The notes: generated by a model from the letters alone, not told the origin. A stretch of DNA of 64,000 nt from CAWKAV01 sp963847735 (GCA_963847735.1 CAWKAV010000003.1:124001-188000), one strand, 5' to 3'. Positions 53,280 through 62,525 are shown, counted from the first letter of the stretch. Program-made: numbers and translations.

Positions 53280-54557
53280 TTGCCAAATACCATCGAAACG
53301 CGGTTGCCGACCGGCGTAAAGGATTTTCTGCCAGTTAAGGCTGCCAAGCTCGATTATCTGCAAAGCACCCTCCGCAACGTCTACCGGTCATGGGGTTTTC
53401 GTCCTGTTGCCCCTGCGATTCTTGAAGATCTGGCAGTTCTTGAACTTGGCCTCGGCACGGATTTGCGTGAGAAAACCTTTCGCTTCGACGATCGACAGAC
53501 CGGTCGCCTGGTTGCCTTTCCTCCCGATATCACCCCCCAGGTTGCACGCATTGCGGCGACCCGCATGCGCGAAATGCCTCTCCCTTTTCGCCTCTGCTAC
53601 AATGGCCGGGTTTTGCGTCATACCGAGCAACGCCTGGGCAAAGACCGGGAGATTTTCCAGTCCGGAGTCGAGTTGATTGGTCTCAGCGGTCCCGAGGCCG
53701 ATGCTGAAATGATTGCCATGACCGTTAAATGTCTGCAGGCCGTGGGCGCCACCGGGTTCACTATTGACATAGGTCAGGTCGAATTCCTGCGCGGCATCCT
53801 GAATGACTTGCCTCTCGATGCAGTCCAATCCCGTGCGGTTCGAGCCGCCGTTGCGGCTAAAGACACTTCCGGATTGCAGCAGCTGGTCAAGGAACTGCCA
53901 CTGACAGAACAGCAACGCACTGAGCTGCTGGTTTTGCCGAGGCTGTTTGGTGGCCGGGAAGTCCTCAGCCAGGCACGACAAGCTATCGTCAATTCTGCGT
54001 CGCAAAAGGCTTTGGATAATCTTGATAAGGTTCTCGAAGTCCTCACCGTCTACGGTCTCGAAGAGCACATCACTTTAGACCTTGGTGAAATGCGCGGTTT
54101 CGATTATCATAGCGGGCTGGTCTTCCAGGGTTTTCTGCCCGGCTTCGGCAGAGCGGTCTGCGCCGGTGGCCGTTATGATGGTTTGACGGCACGCTACGGT
54201 TTTCCGGCCCCGGCCACTGGGTTCGCGTTTAATCTGTACAACCTGCTGTTTGCTCTTGACCGAGTGCTTGACGAACGGGCCGAAGAGGGAACCGACATCC
54301 TGCTCTTCTCGTCAGGGCAGGACAAGGCTCCGGCCCAACGACTGGCCGCAGCTTTGCGCGATCAGGGCTACTCGGTCGCCAGGGACATTATCGAGCGTGA
54401 CCAGGCGACCAGCCTCGACTACGCCCGGCGTACGCATTATCGCTGTTTGTTGGTACTTGATGCCTCAAAAGAAGAACTGACTTCGATTCGAACGGCAGAC
54501 GGAGCAGAAACCAGAGTAACTTGCGCCACGATCGAATCGGGACAATTCCAGATTTAA
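53280..54557 (+). CDS. hisZ: ATP phosphoribosyltransferase regulatory subunit HisZ
   Basis: Histidyl-tRNA-synthetase-like regulatory partner of short HisG in histidine synthesis. TTG start at 53280 with GAGGAACC upstream. 425 residues; class II synthetase-like motif 2 FRLCYNGRVLRHTE and motif 3-like GGRYDGLTARYGFPAPATGF. It lacks the C-terminal anticodon-binding domain of true HisRS. Its presence predicts a short-form hisG elsewhere. In the serA-hisZ-purA operon. Confidence 0.93.
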   Translation: MPNTIETRLPTGVKDFLPVKAAKLDYLQSTLRNVYRSWGFRPVAPAILEDLAVLELGLGTDLREKTFRFDDRQTGRLVAFPPDITPQVARIAATRMREMPLPFRLCYNGRVLRHTEQRLGKDREIFQSGVELIGLSGPEADAEMIAMTVKCLQAVGATGFTIDIGQVEFLRGILNDLPLDAVQSRAVRAAVAAKDTSGLQQLVKELPLTEQQRTELLVLPRLFGGREVLSQARQAIVNSASQKALDNLDKVLEVLTVYGLEEHITLDLGEMRGFDYHSGLVFQGFLPGFGRAVCAGGRYDGLTARYGFPAPATGFAFNLYNLLFALDRVLDERAEEGTDILLFSSGQDKAPAQRLAAALRDQGYSVARDIIERDQATSLDYARRTHYRCLLVLDASKEELTSIRTADGAETRVTCATIESGQFQI

Positions 54558-54575
54558 TACACACGGAGAAAATCT

Positions 54576-55868
54576 ATGGCAAACGTCGTCATTATCGGCG
54601 CCCAATGGGGCGACGAAGGCAAAGGGAAAGTGGTCGATATCTACACCGAGCACGCCCAACAGGTGGTTCGCTATCAGGGCGGCAACAATGCCGGGCATAC
54701 TCTTGTGGTCGGCGACCAGACCATCGTTCTGCACTTGATCCCCTCGGGCATACTGCATCCCGGTAAGCGCTGCGTGATCGGCAACGGGGTTGTTCTCGAT
54801 CCGAAAATATTCCTAGGTGAAATTGAGGGCCTCAAGAAGAAGGGGTATCTGAAGGATGACCGGCAGCTGGTGGTGGACAGCAACCTGCACGTCATCATGC
54901 CCTGGCATAAAGCGATCGACCTGGCCAGAGAGAAAGACGCTGACCGCAAGATCGGCACCACCGGGCGGGGGATCGGTCCCGCCTATGAAGACAAGATCGG
55001 ACGCCGTGGCATCCGCATGGGTGACCTGATCAAACCCCAGATTTTCAAGCGCAAGCTCAAGGAAGTCCTGCCGGAGAAAAACTTCCTGCTGGAAAAGTTT
55101 TTTGGTGAAGCGCGGCTTGACGAGGAGCAAATCTTCGCAGAGTACTCAGGCTACGCACAGCAGATTGAAAAATATATTGGCAACTGCTCGAGCTCTCTGA
55201 ATGCAGCGATCAAGGCCGGAGACAATCTGCTCTTTGAGGGTGCCCAGGGGACCTTGCTCGATATCGACCACGGCACCTACCCTTATGTGACCTCTTCGTC
55301 CACCTGCATCGGCGGCGTCAGCACCGGCACCGGTCTGGCCTCGCGCCATATCACCGCCGTTATCGGTATCACCAAAGCCTACTGCACCAGGGTTGGCGAA
55401 GGGCCTTTCCCTTCGGAACTTCGTGATGAAATGGGCGAGCATCTGCGCAAGGCCGGTCATGAATTCGGGTCTACCACTGGTCGACCGCGCCGTTGCGGCT
55501 GGTTCGATGCCGTTGCTTTGCGTGAAGCGGTTCGACTCAATGGCATGACGGGTCTGGCGATCACCAAACTCGACGTCCTCAATGACCTGGAGAGCATCAA
55601 GGTCTGCACCGCGTATTCCTACAAGGGACAACTGCTCGAGGATTTCCCACGCGATGCCGAGATTCTTCAGGAGTGTACGCCGATCTACGAGGAATTCGAG
55701 GGTTGGTGCAGCAACATCTGTGAGGCGCAGACCCTGGCGGATCTTCCCGCTACGGCCAAAGCCTATCTGGCAAAACTTGAGGAATTGTCCGGCTGCCCGG
55801 CAGTCCTGATTTCGGTCGGCCCGCGCCGTGACCAGACAATCCAGATCAGCAACCCTTTTGTTGCCTGA
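54576..55868 (+). CDS. purA: Adenylosuccinate synthetase
   Basis: First step from IMP to AMP using GTP and aspartate. 430 residues with the N-terminal signature VVIIGAQWGDEGKGKVVDIY, GGNNAGHT, and QGTLLDIDHGTYPYVTSSST. It lies 18 bases after hisZ and is followed by a strong terminator. The serA-hisZ-purA set links amino-acid and purine synthesis. Confidence 0.98.
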   Translation: MANVVIIGAQWGDEGKGKVVDIYTEHAQQVVRYQGGNNAGHTLVVGDQTIVLHLIPSGILHPGKRCVIGNGVVLDPKIFLGEIEGLKKKGYLKDDRQLVVDSNLHVIMPWHKAIDLAREKDADRKIGTTGRGIGPAYEDKIGRRGIRMGDLIKPQIFKRKLKEVLPEKNFLLEKFFGEARLDEEQIFAEYSGYAQQIEKYIGNCSSSLNAAIKAGDNLLFEGAQGTLLDIDHGTYPYVTSSSTCIGGVSTGTGLASRHITAVIGITKAYCTRVGEGPFPSELRDEMGEHLRKAGHEFGSTTGRPRRCGWFDAVALREAVRLNGMTGLAITKLDVLNDLESIKVCTAYSYKGQLLEDFPRDAEILQECTPIYEEFEGWCSNICEAQTLADLPATAKAYLAKLEELSGCPAVLISVGPRRDQTIQISNPFVA

Positions 55869-55874
55869 ATGTTG

Positions 55875-55906
55875 AAGAGGCCACCCTCAGCGGGGTGGCC
55901 TCTTTA
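55875..55906 (+). terminator. Terminator after purA
   Basis: AAGAGGCCACCC (55875-55886) pairs perfectly with GGGTGGCCTCTT (55893-55904), 12 bp; only a short T-run follows. Confidence 0.88.
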
Positions 55907-56013
55907 GACAGGGGGATCCCTTCCCTGCTGGCTGTCCAGCCAGCGCCATTAACACAGTCTCGTCGAACCGGACGACAATCCGCCGGTTGCTCGCAAGGGC
56001 TGCCGCCTGTAAT

Positions 56014-56823
56014 CTAACCAGATTCCTGGTCTGCTCCAGAAATCAGGAAATCAGTCCAAAAAGTTCTAAGATGTTGCAGGGACTGTCTCAAATGCTCCAG
56101 GCTGTGAGCTTCAAGTGTCATGCTGGGCAGGGGTGACATGTTACGAAGTTTATGTTGCAAGGGCGAGAAATCAATCGTCCCAGCGCCCATCGGCAGATGC
56201 TCGTCGGCACGTCCGTGGTTGTCGTGCAGGTGCAGGTGAAAGAGCTTTGAACCTATCGCCTCCAGCCATTCCACCATGGGTCTTCTGCCGAACAGGTGCC
56301 AGTGCCCGGCATCAAAACAGTGACCAAACCATTTTGAATCAAGGCCCTCTACCAGTTGAGTTAGCGTGCCCGGTGTCTCCTCGTAGATATTCTCTATGGT
56401 GAGACGACAATCACAAATTTGCGCCTGCTCTATAAGCGGTGGGAAGAAGTCTTTTGCCAAAGCCAGCCAGACCTGATCAAGGTTCGGGTAACGCCATTTA
56501 TCAACCCCGGGGTGGATCACCATCAAGTGGGCGTTGAGTTGTCCGGCGACAGCGAGGGCCTGGCTGAGCCGCTGGTAGGTTGCCTGGCGGATCAGTGGAT
56601 CGAGGGCTCCGGGATTGAGATCGAAAAAAGGGGCATGCAGCGTTGGTCTGATCTCGGCTTTTTCAAGCATTTGCCTGACATGGTCCAGCAGGGACGCGTC
56701 CAGAGTATCCAGTTCCGGGCCTTTTATGGCAATCTCCGGGGTCAGGCCAAGATCGAGGACCAGCTCAAGCGTGGCGTCGATCTGTGCCCACGGAATATGC
56801 GCGCCCAACAGGGGGCGGGTCAC
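56014..56823 (-). CDS. TIM-barrel sugar-phosphate isomerase/AP-endonuclease-2-like protein
   Basis: 269 residues of the xylose-isomerase-like TIM-barrel superfamily. Probable metal ligands sit in VIHPGVDKWRYP, LTIENIYEE, CFDAGHWHL, and FHLHLHDNHGRADEHLP. Sequence similarity does not fix the substrate. Its ATG overlaps the potassium-channel gene stop by 4 bases on the same strand, so the two are co-translated. The functional link is unclear. Confidence 0.8.
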   Translation of the reverse strand: MTRPLLGAHIPWAQIDATLELVLDLGLTPEIAIKGPELDTLDASLLDHVRQMLEKAEIRPTLHAPFFDLNPGALDPLIRQATYQRLSQALAVAGQLNAHLMVIHPGVDKWRYPNLDQVWLALAKDFFPPLIEQAQICDCRLTIENIYEETPGTLTQLVEGLDSKWFGHCFDAGHWHLFGRRPMVEWLEAIGSKLFHLHLHDNHGRADEHLPMGAGTIDFSPLQHKLRNMSPLPSMTLEAHSLEHLRQSLQHLRTFWTDFLISGADQESG

Positions 56824-57827
56824 TGCCGGCGCCCCCCGGCAATCAGCTCCAGCTGATTGATGGCCGGTCGCTCACCAAGGATGATCAGGACCGAGTGGGG
56901 AGCAATAATGCTGGTCGAAGGTGGATTGAAAACCATCGTGCCGTCAACCTGCTTGATGCCGACGATAATGATCCCCATGCTCTGCCGTACGCCGGAAGCA
57001 ACCAGCGACTTGCCGGCCAGTTCAGAGTCGGCCGCAATGGCGATTTCTTCGATCTGCAGCTCAAGGTTCTCGCTCGCCGTTGCGATTTCAATGAAATCGA
57101 CCACGGATGGGCGCAAGATGGCCTGGGCCATGCGGTTTGCACCGATCGTATAAGGGGAAATAACCTTACTGGCACCGGCGCGCATGAGCTTTTTCTCAGA
57201 ACCCTCCTCGCCGGCTCTGGCGAGGATAAAGAGTTTCGGGTTGAGACCCCGTGCCGTCAAAGTGATGTAAACGTTATCCGTGTCAGAGGTGACAGCAGTG
57301 ATCAGGCCCTTGGCAATGTCAATGCCTGCGGCCTGCAATGATTCGTCATCAGTGGCGTTGCCTTCAACGTACATATAACCTTCCCGCTCAAGACGTTCAA
57401 TCATGCGCGGATCCTTCTCCACGACCACAAAAGGCAACGGGCGGGACTGAAATTCTCGACAGATCAGATGGCCGATGCGACCGAAACCACAGATGATGTA
57501 ATGACCGCTGAGTTTGCGGATGCGACTTTCCAATTTTTTCCTCCCGAGAACTTTACGTAGCTGCCCTTCAAGAGTGAACTGGAGCAGGCTGCTGAGGGCA
57601 TAGGCAATAATCGCGGTTCCACAGAGAATCAGGACTATCGTAAACAGCTTGCCTTCAGGGGACAGCTCATGAACTTCCTTGAAGCCGACCGTGGCCAGGG
57701 TAATGATCGTCATGTAAAAAGAGTCAAACGCCTGCCAACCCTCAATCAAACTATAGCCGAGAGTTCCAAAAGCGACAATCAAAACAAGTGCCGCGATAGA
57801 CAAGCGCAGATGACGTACAGTATCCAT
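56820..57827 (-). CDS. Two-helix potassium channel with TrkA-N/RCK domain
   Basis: 335 residues. TM1 is around residues 8-28 (LSIAALVLIVAFGTLGYSLI); the pore loop is FYMTIITLATVGFKEVHEL; TM2 is LFTIVLILCGTAIIAYALSS. Then the RCK NAD-binding domain (YIICGFGRIGHLICREF) and a TrkA-C-like C-terminus. The selectivity filter reads TVGFKE rather than the canonical TVGYGD. Homotetrameric MthK-like channel gated by a cytosolic ligand is the family picture; ion selectivity here is untested. Confidence 0.9.
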   Translation of the reverse strand: MDTVRHLRLSIAALVLIVAFGTLGYSLIEGWQAFDSFYMTIITLATVGFKEVHELSPEGKLFTIVLILCGTAIIAYALSSLLQFTLEGQLRKVLGRKKLESRIRKLSGHYIICGFGRIGHLICREFQSRPLPFVVVEKDPRMIERLEREGYMYVEGNATDDESLQAAGIDIAKGLITAVTSDTDNVYITLTARGLNPKLFILARAGEEGSEKKLMRAGASKVISPYTIGANRMAQAILRPSVVDFIEIATASENLELQIEEIAIAADSELAGKSLVASGVRQSMGIIIVGIKQVDGTMVFNPPSTSIIAPHSVLIILGERPAINQLELIAGGRRQ

Positions 57828-57922
57828 GGATCATCCCTTTAGAAACAGAGCTGATCATAATCACGCCAAGAGTAAAAGGCAAGGAGTTAAGTGGCTTAGC
57901 GCGGTGTGAAGGCAGAAAGGTC

Positions 57923-57950
57923 TTGACTTTTAATGTATACTGTATACAAT
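57923..57950 (+). promoter_or_regulatory. Promoter of the GntR/FCD gene
   Basis: TTGACT (57923-57928), 16 bases, TACAAT (57945-57950). The operator-like palindrome fills the spacer and overlaps the -10, fitting autorepression. Confidence 0.7.
57934..57948. promoter_or_regulatory. TGTATAC-T-GTATACA palindrome (candidate GntR/FCD operator)
   Basis: TGTATACTGTATACA, a perfect palindrome apart from its central base. It shares the GTATAC-N-GTATAC core with the ATP synthase leader. FCD-type GntR regulators bind short palindromes of this shape. Confidence 0.75.
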
Positions 57951-57981
57951 TTGCAGAAGACTGATAGAACGGAGTTTCCCT

Positions 57982-58668
57982 GTGCGCAGAAAACTGATTG
58001 AAAGACACCAGACGCTACGTGAAAAGATTCTGGAAACGATCCGGGACGCTATCCTGAAGGGAACCATGAGACCGGGTGAGCGTGTTTCTGAGCCGGACCT
58101 GGCCGAACGTTTCGGTATTAGCCGTACCCCGATCCGCGAAGCGTTTCGACAACTGGAATCGGAAGGTTACCTGCAGGTGATCCCTCGCAAGGGGGCGGTT
58201 GTCGCGTCGCTGTCCGAGCGGGATATCGAAGAGTTTTATGCGATCAAGATCATCCTCGAGGGATTTGCGGCAAGAATGGCTGCGGAGAATCTTACCGAGA
58301 AGGAAATCGAGCGGCTAGAATCGATTAACGAACGCCTGCAGCTGCTTGCTGAAGAAAATGACGTGAAGAAATTTTTCCGTGTTCACAACGAGTTTCATGA
58401 GGTCTTTATCAAAGCCGCTGGCAACGAGAAACTTTCCGAGATGATCAACCAACTGGTCATGAAGTTCAAACGCCTGCGTCTGGCATCACTTTCACAGCCA
58501 GGACGGATGGAAGTTTCCGTAGAGGACCATCGCGACATGATTGAGGCGTTCAGGGCTCATGATGGCAAACGTGCTGACAGCCTGGTGAGACATGCGGCAA
58601 CAATCGGCGCTGACGTGCTGATCCAGAGTATGACGCAAGCAGAGAAAACGGTTCCCGGGCCCCAATAG
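57982..58668 (+). CDS. GntR-family transcriptional regulator, FCD subfamily
   Basis: 228 residues. The winged helix (about residues 10-75) contains RPGERVSEPDLAERFGIS and RTPIREAFRQLESEG. The FCD effector domain carries the metal-binding type residues in HNEFHEVFIKAAGN, VEDHRDMIEAF and LVRHAATIG. FCD regulators sense small organic acids and usually bind metal. It is autoregulated by inference from the palindrome in its promoter. A second site lies in the atp operon leader. The ligand is unknown. A terminator follows. Confidence 0.94.
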   Translation: MRRKLIERHQTLREKILETIRDAILKGTMRPGERVSEPDLAERFGISRTPIREAFRQLESEGYLQVIPRKGAVVASLSERDIEEFYAIKIILEGFAARMAAENLTEKEIERLESINERLQLLAEENDVKKFFRVHNEFHEVFIKAAGNEKLSEMINQLVMKFKRLRLASLSQPGRMEVSVEDHRDMIEAFRAHDGKRADSLVRHAATIGADVLIQSMTQAEKTVPGPQ

Positions 58669-58692
58669 GCTTACGAAGTGAGAGAGATTAAG

Positions 58693-58724
58693 AAGGTCCA
58701 TTCTAACAGATGGGCCTTTTTTGT
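58693..58724 (+). terminator. Terminator after the GntR/FCD gene
   Basis: AAGGTCCAT (58693-58701) pairs with ATGGGCCTT (58710-58718) with one G-U pair; T6 follows. Confidence 0.88.
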
Positions 58725-58767
58725 TGTCTGATGATAAAGACGGAGCAGCCAGAAGAAAAGGTTGACT

Positions 58768-59556
58768 TCAATTGCGCAAACGATGGCTGCGGGAAATCAG
58801 GCTGGCAGCCCAGAGAAAGAGGATCAGGGTCATCACGGCAACCGTCCCGAAGGAGACGCCAAAAGACAGGTCGCCGACCCCGAGCAGGGCATACCGGAAG
58901 CCGTCGATCAGGTAAAAGAGTGGATTGAGGTGCGACAGCCTGGCCCAGAGCGGCGGCAGGATCGAGATCGGATAAAAGACACCGCCAAGATAAATCAGCG
59001 GCAGGATGATGAAGTTGGTGTACATCGACAGGGAATCAAAATTGTCGGCGTAAATCGCGGCAATGATACCGAACTGGGCGAAGAGAAAGCTGGCCAGACA
59101 GGCCATGCCGAGGGCGGCGAAAGGATGGGCCCACGGCAAACTGGCGAAAAGGCAGGAGATCAGCCAGACGACCATACCAACGGCCAACCCACGCAGCATG
59201 GCAGCCAACGTGTAGGCCATGATGAACTGGGTCGGGGAAACCGGGGTCACCAGCAGATCGACGATATTGCCTAGATAACGGGACATGAAAAGCGAGGAAG
59301 CCACGTTGGAAAAGGAGTTGTTGATGACTCCCATCAGGATCAATCCCGGGATAACGAACTGGGCATAACTGAAGCCTTCCAGAACGCTGATACGTTCTCC
59401 CAAGGTGGCTCCAAAGATGAAGAGATAAAGTGAAGCGGTAATAACCGGTGTCACCAGGGTCTGAGAAGCGACCCGTAAGAAACGGCGAATTTCCTTCTGT
59501 AACAATGTATAAAATGGCAGCCAGGCAATAAATGGCGGGTCTGGTCGCTGATTCAT
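58768..59556 (-). CDS. ABC-2 type exporter permease
   Basis: 262 residues with about six transmembrane helices and the ABC-2 pattern SLYLFIFGATLGERI, FVIPGLILMGVINN, and PLIYLGGVFYPISILP. It forms a pair with the ATPase gene upstream, overlapping by 4 bases. This is the NodJ/CcmB-like class of exporter; the substrate is unknown (drug, glycan or lipid). Convergent with the GntR/FCD gene. Confidence 0.9.
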   Translation of the reverse strand: MNQRPDPPFIAWLPFYTLLQKEIRRFLRVASQTLVTPVITASLYLFIFGATLGERISVLEGFSYAQFVIPGLILMGVINNSFSNVASSLFMSRYLGNIVDLLVTPVSPTQFIMAYTLAAMLRGLAVGMVVWLISCLFASLPWAHPFAALGMACLASFLFAQFGIIAAIYADNFDSLSMYTNFIILPLIYLGGVFYPISILPPLWARLSHLNPLFYLIDGFRYALLGVGDLSFGVSFGTVAVMTLILFLWAASLISRSHRLRN

Positions 59557-60479
59557 AACTCTGCCCTGCCCGTCTGTGTCATCTGCAAAAAAATCTCTTC
59601 GAGGCCGGCTTTCCTGGTTTCAATGTCGGCGATTGGCAGGCCGATATCGCAGAGGTTCTTCAGCAGGATGCCAGCGGATTGACTTGCTGACAGAGTCAGG
59701 TGCAACGTGGTGCCGGTCTCATCAAGTTCCGCACCCTGGCAGCAGAGATTCTCCGGCAATACCTTGATAGGTGTTTGCAGATGGACCAGAATGCTGCGGG
59801 TGCCGAGCTCCTTTAGCAGCGTCCCGGTCGATTCGAGAGCGATCAGGTTGCCGTGATTCATGATCGCGATGCGATCACACATCTGTTCGGCTTCCTCAAG
59901 ATAGTGAGTCGTCAGCAGGATGGTTGTGCCCTGCTGGTTGATCTCGCGAACAAATTCCCAGAGCGTGTGTCGCAACTCCACATCGACCCCGGCGGTCGGT
60001 TCATCGAGAATTAAAAGCCGTGGTTTGTGAATCAGGGCCTTGGCAATCATGAACCGGCGCTTCATACCTCCGGATAATTTGATCATGACCTTGTGCAGGT
60101 GCGGTTTGAGGCCAAGACGATCAATCAGGCGTTGTCGCCAGACGACGTCATCACGGACTCCGTAATAGCCCGCATGGAAGCGCAGGGCCTGATCGATGGT
60201 GAAAAAGTTGTCGATGACAATCTCCTGGTGCATGACGCCGACCAGCCGTCGGGCATCGCGGGCGTCGCTTTGATTGTCGAAGCCGAAAATCCTGATTGTG
60301 CCACTACTGATGCGAGAGACCCCACCGATCATATTGATTGCGGTGCTCTTGCCGGCACCGTTCGGACCGAGCAGGCCGAAAATTTCACCGGGTTCAATCG
60401 TAAAGGAGATATTGTTGACGGCTAAAGTGCCGTCGTACAGTTTCGAAAGGTTCAGAATGGCAAGGGCTGGGATTGACAT
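59553..60479 (-). CDS. ABC transporter ATP-binding protein (exporter)
   Basis: ATPase partner of the ABC-2 permease. Walker A is GPNGAGKSTAINMIGG, signature LSGGMKRRFMIAKAL, Walker B LLILDEPTAGVD, then the H-loop TTHYLEEAEQM. From ATG 60479 (MSIPALAILNLSKLYDG) there are 308 residues. The frame extends to 60548 but without a ribosome site. Its start region faces that of the DsbA-like gene. Confidence 0.93.
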   Translation of the reverse strand: MSIPALAILNLSKLYDGTLAVNNISFTIEPGEIFGLLGPNGAGKSTAINMIGGVSRISSGTIRIFGFDNQSDARDARRLVGVMHQEIVIDNFFTIDQALRFHAGYYGVRDDVVWRQRLIDRLGLKPHLHKVMIKLSGGMKRRFMIAKALIHKPRLLILDEPTAGVDVELRHTLWEFVREINQQGTTILLTTHYLEEAEQMCDRIAIMNHGNLIALESTGTLLKELGTRSILVHLQTPIKVLPENLCCQGAELDETGTTLHLTLSASQSAGILLKNLCDIGLPIADIETRKAGLEEIFLQMTQTGRAEL

Positions 60480-60644
60480 GGCGTCCCAAGTTATGCCGCC
60501 GCAATGGGTATTGTCAAGGGTTGTCACATGCAGAGATTGACAGGGCACAGGGCCGTGAGTAACAATGAGATTCAGTGTAATTATTTGCGATTACATTCCC
60601 AGGTTGGACAGAATCTTCTAAATCAAAACGAGAGGGTAAGGATA

Positions 60645-61490
60645 ATGACAGGAGCAAGTCGTATCGTTGTACTATTGCTGGGACTGGTCCTAACAGCCAG
60701 CCTGGTTCACGCAGAACTGGAAAAGAATCTGGTTAGCCGTCAACCCCTTGGCCGGGCACCTGTGGATATTGCCCAGAGCGTGAGCGATGGACGCGTGTTC
60801 GTTCTCCTGGAAGGTGGTGTTGTGCAGATCTTTTCTGCCGACGGCCAGAAGCAGGAGCGCTTCGAGGTCGGCGCTGGAGTCACCAGCCTGGAAGTTTCCC
60901 CGGACGGGCAACAACTTTATCTCGGTGACAAGCAGAAAAACGAGCTGTATTTGTTTGAACTCTCCTACGTGCAGAAGCTGCCGGTGAATGACTCGGCTGT
61001 CAGGGGCGCGAAAAATGCCCCTGTCACCATTACCGTTTTCGATGATTTCCAGTGTCCCTATTGCGCGCGCCTGGTGCCTACTTTGGACCAGATTTTGACT
61101 GCCTATCCGACGCAGGTGCAACTGGTGTTCAAACATTTCCCTCTCAGCATGCACAAGTTTGCCCAGCAGGCGGCCATCGCAAGCCTCGCCGCACGCAACC
61201 AGGGTAAATTCTGGCCGCTGCACGATCAATTGTTTGCCAACTACAACACGCTCAACGATGCCAAGATTCGTGAACTGGCCGAGAGTGTCGGCCTCGACAT
61301 GGCGCGCTTCGACAAGGACGTGGCAAACCCGGCGCTGCAGCAGGAAATTGTTGCGGATCAGCAGCTGGGAGCCCAGGCCGGCGTTCGCGGCACCCCCGCC
61401 GCCTATATCAACGGCAGGCAGGTCAAGGATCGCAGTTTCAACGGGTTCAAAGCAATTATAGATGACGAACTGAAGAGCGTCGCCAAGTAA
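60645..61490 (+). CDS. Secreted DsbA-like thioredoxin-fold protein with N-terminal beta-repeat region
   Basis: 281 residues from ATG 60645. Signal peptide MTGASRIVVLLLGLVLTASL with cleavage near VHA|E. Residues 25-112 resemble part of a YVTN-type beta-propeller (GQQLYLGDKQKNELYLFEL). The DsbA-like domain follows, with CPYC at 137-140 and the cis-Pro loop RGTPAAYING. Likely periplasmic thiol oxidoreductase or disulfide isomerase-type protein. The frame is open upstream to 60504 but lacks a ribosome site; AAGGAT precedes the chosen ATG. Confidence 0.9.
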   Translation: MTGASRIVVLLLGLVLTASLVHAELEKNLVSRQPLGRAPVDIAQSVSDGRVFVLLEGGVVQIFSADGQKQERFEVGAGVTSLEVSPDGQQLYLGDKQKNELYLFELSYVQKLPVNDSAVRGAKNAPVTITVFDDFQCPYCARLVPTLDQILTAYPTQVQLVFKHFPLSMHKFAQQAAIASLAARNQGKFWPLHDQLFANYNTLNDAKIRELAESVGLDMARFDKDVANPALQQEIVADQQLGAQAGVRGTPAAYINGRQVKDRSFNGFKAIIDDELKSVAK

Positions 61491-61540
61491 CTCCTGGCGA
61501 CGGTTAAAACCGATAGCCGCCAGAGGCGGTTTACAACAAG

Positions 61541-61587
61541 ACAAAAGGCGAGCCCGGGGACAAAACCGGTGACCGCCTTTTGTTTTT
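61541..61587 (+). terminator. Terminator after the DsbA-like gene
   Basis: ACAAAAGGCG (61541-61550) pairs with CGCCTTTTGT (61574-61583) with a 23-base loop, then TTTT. Confidence 0.75.
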
Positions 61588-61617
61588 GAACGTCGTAAGA
61601 GCCCCCCTTGAAAAAGC

Positions 61618-62505
61618 TCAGTCGTCTTTCTCCAACAGGTACCGCCCCAGCCAGTGCCGCGCAAACTGCAGCGCGGTACGACCACAGCGCTTACTTTTGT
61701 CATGCGACCATTTTATGGCTGCCCGGGCCAGAGTTTCGTCCCACTGCGGTTCGACCTGGTTCTCGATACAGAGCCGGGCGATAGTTTTCTGTACAATCTC
61801 CAGGTAGAGTTCCTGCTTGAAAACATAGAAGGAAACCCAAAGGCCAAAACGGTCAGAAAGGGAAATTTTCTCCTCGACCGCTTCGCCATGGTGGATCTCG
61901 TTATGGACCATTTTTGCGCCGAGATTGTCGGTGTGAAACTCCGGCAGCAGATGTCTTCGGTTGGAGGTCACGTAGATCAGCACGTTCTTGGGTGAAGCGT
62001 AAACCGAGCCATCCAGAACACTTTTGAGGATTTTGTAGCCGGGATCGCCCGGCTCGAAAGAGAGATCGTCACAGAGCACGACGTAACGATAGGGCTGTTT
62101 GCCGATCTGTGTGAAGATATCCGGCAGGTAATCAAGGTCGTGCTTGTCAACCTGGACAATCCGCAATCCATCGGCCGCATACTTGTTGAGAAGAGCCCGC
62201 ACCACCGAGGACTTGCCGGTGCCGCGCGATCCCCAGAGCAGGACGTTATTCGCCGGGAACCCGCGCAGGAACTGCCGGGTATTTTTCTCGAGAATTTGCT
62301 TCTGCCGGTCGATTCCGACCAGGTCGTCGAGGTGCGTTTCCTCGATGTATTCAATCGGCTCTAGATAACCGGCAAATGAATGCCGACGCCAATTGGCGGC
62401 CGTAGTTTTTGTCCAGTCGACCGGCTCAGCGGCTTTTGGCAGCAGCTGTTCCACCGATGAGAGCACTCTCTCAAGTTGTTCAATGACTTCCGGTTTCAGA
62501 TTCAT
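61618..62505 (-). CDS. DUF815 family ATPase
   Basis: 295 residues. An N-terminal region is followed by LVGIDRQKQILEKNTRQFL, Walker A LLWGSRGTGKSSVVRALLN, Walker B-like RYVVLCDDLSFEPGD, and sensor-type ILIYVTSNRRHLLPEF. The P-loop AAA-like DUF815 family is widespread but has no settled function. It lies 20 bases downstream of the malonyl-CoA decarboxylase gene on the same strand, so co-transcription is likely. Confidence 0.88.
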   Translation of the reverse strand: MNLKPEVIEQLERVLSSVEQLLPKAAEPVDWTKTTAANWRRHSFAGYLEPIEYIEETHLDDLVGIDRQKQILEKNTRQFLRGFPANNVLLWGSRGTGKSSVVRALLNKYAADGLRIVQVDKHDLDYLPDIFTQIGKQPYRYVVLCDDLSFEPGDPGYKILKSVLDGSVYASPKNVLIYVTSNRRHLLPEFHTDNLGAKMVHNEIHHGEAVEEKISLSDRFGLWVSFYVFKQELYLEIVQKTIARLCIENQVEPQWDETLARAAIKWSHDKSKRCGRTALQFARHWLGRYLLEKDD

Positions 62506-62525
62506 CGCTACCCCTGTATATAAAA

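Noticed and set aside
60690..61703. Minus-strand 337-codon frame opposite the DsbA-like gene
   Set aside because: Overlaps the whole CPYC protein gene antisense; low-quality composition and no family motifs.
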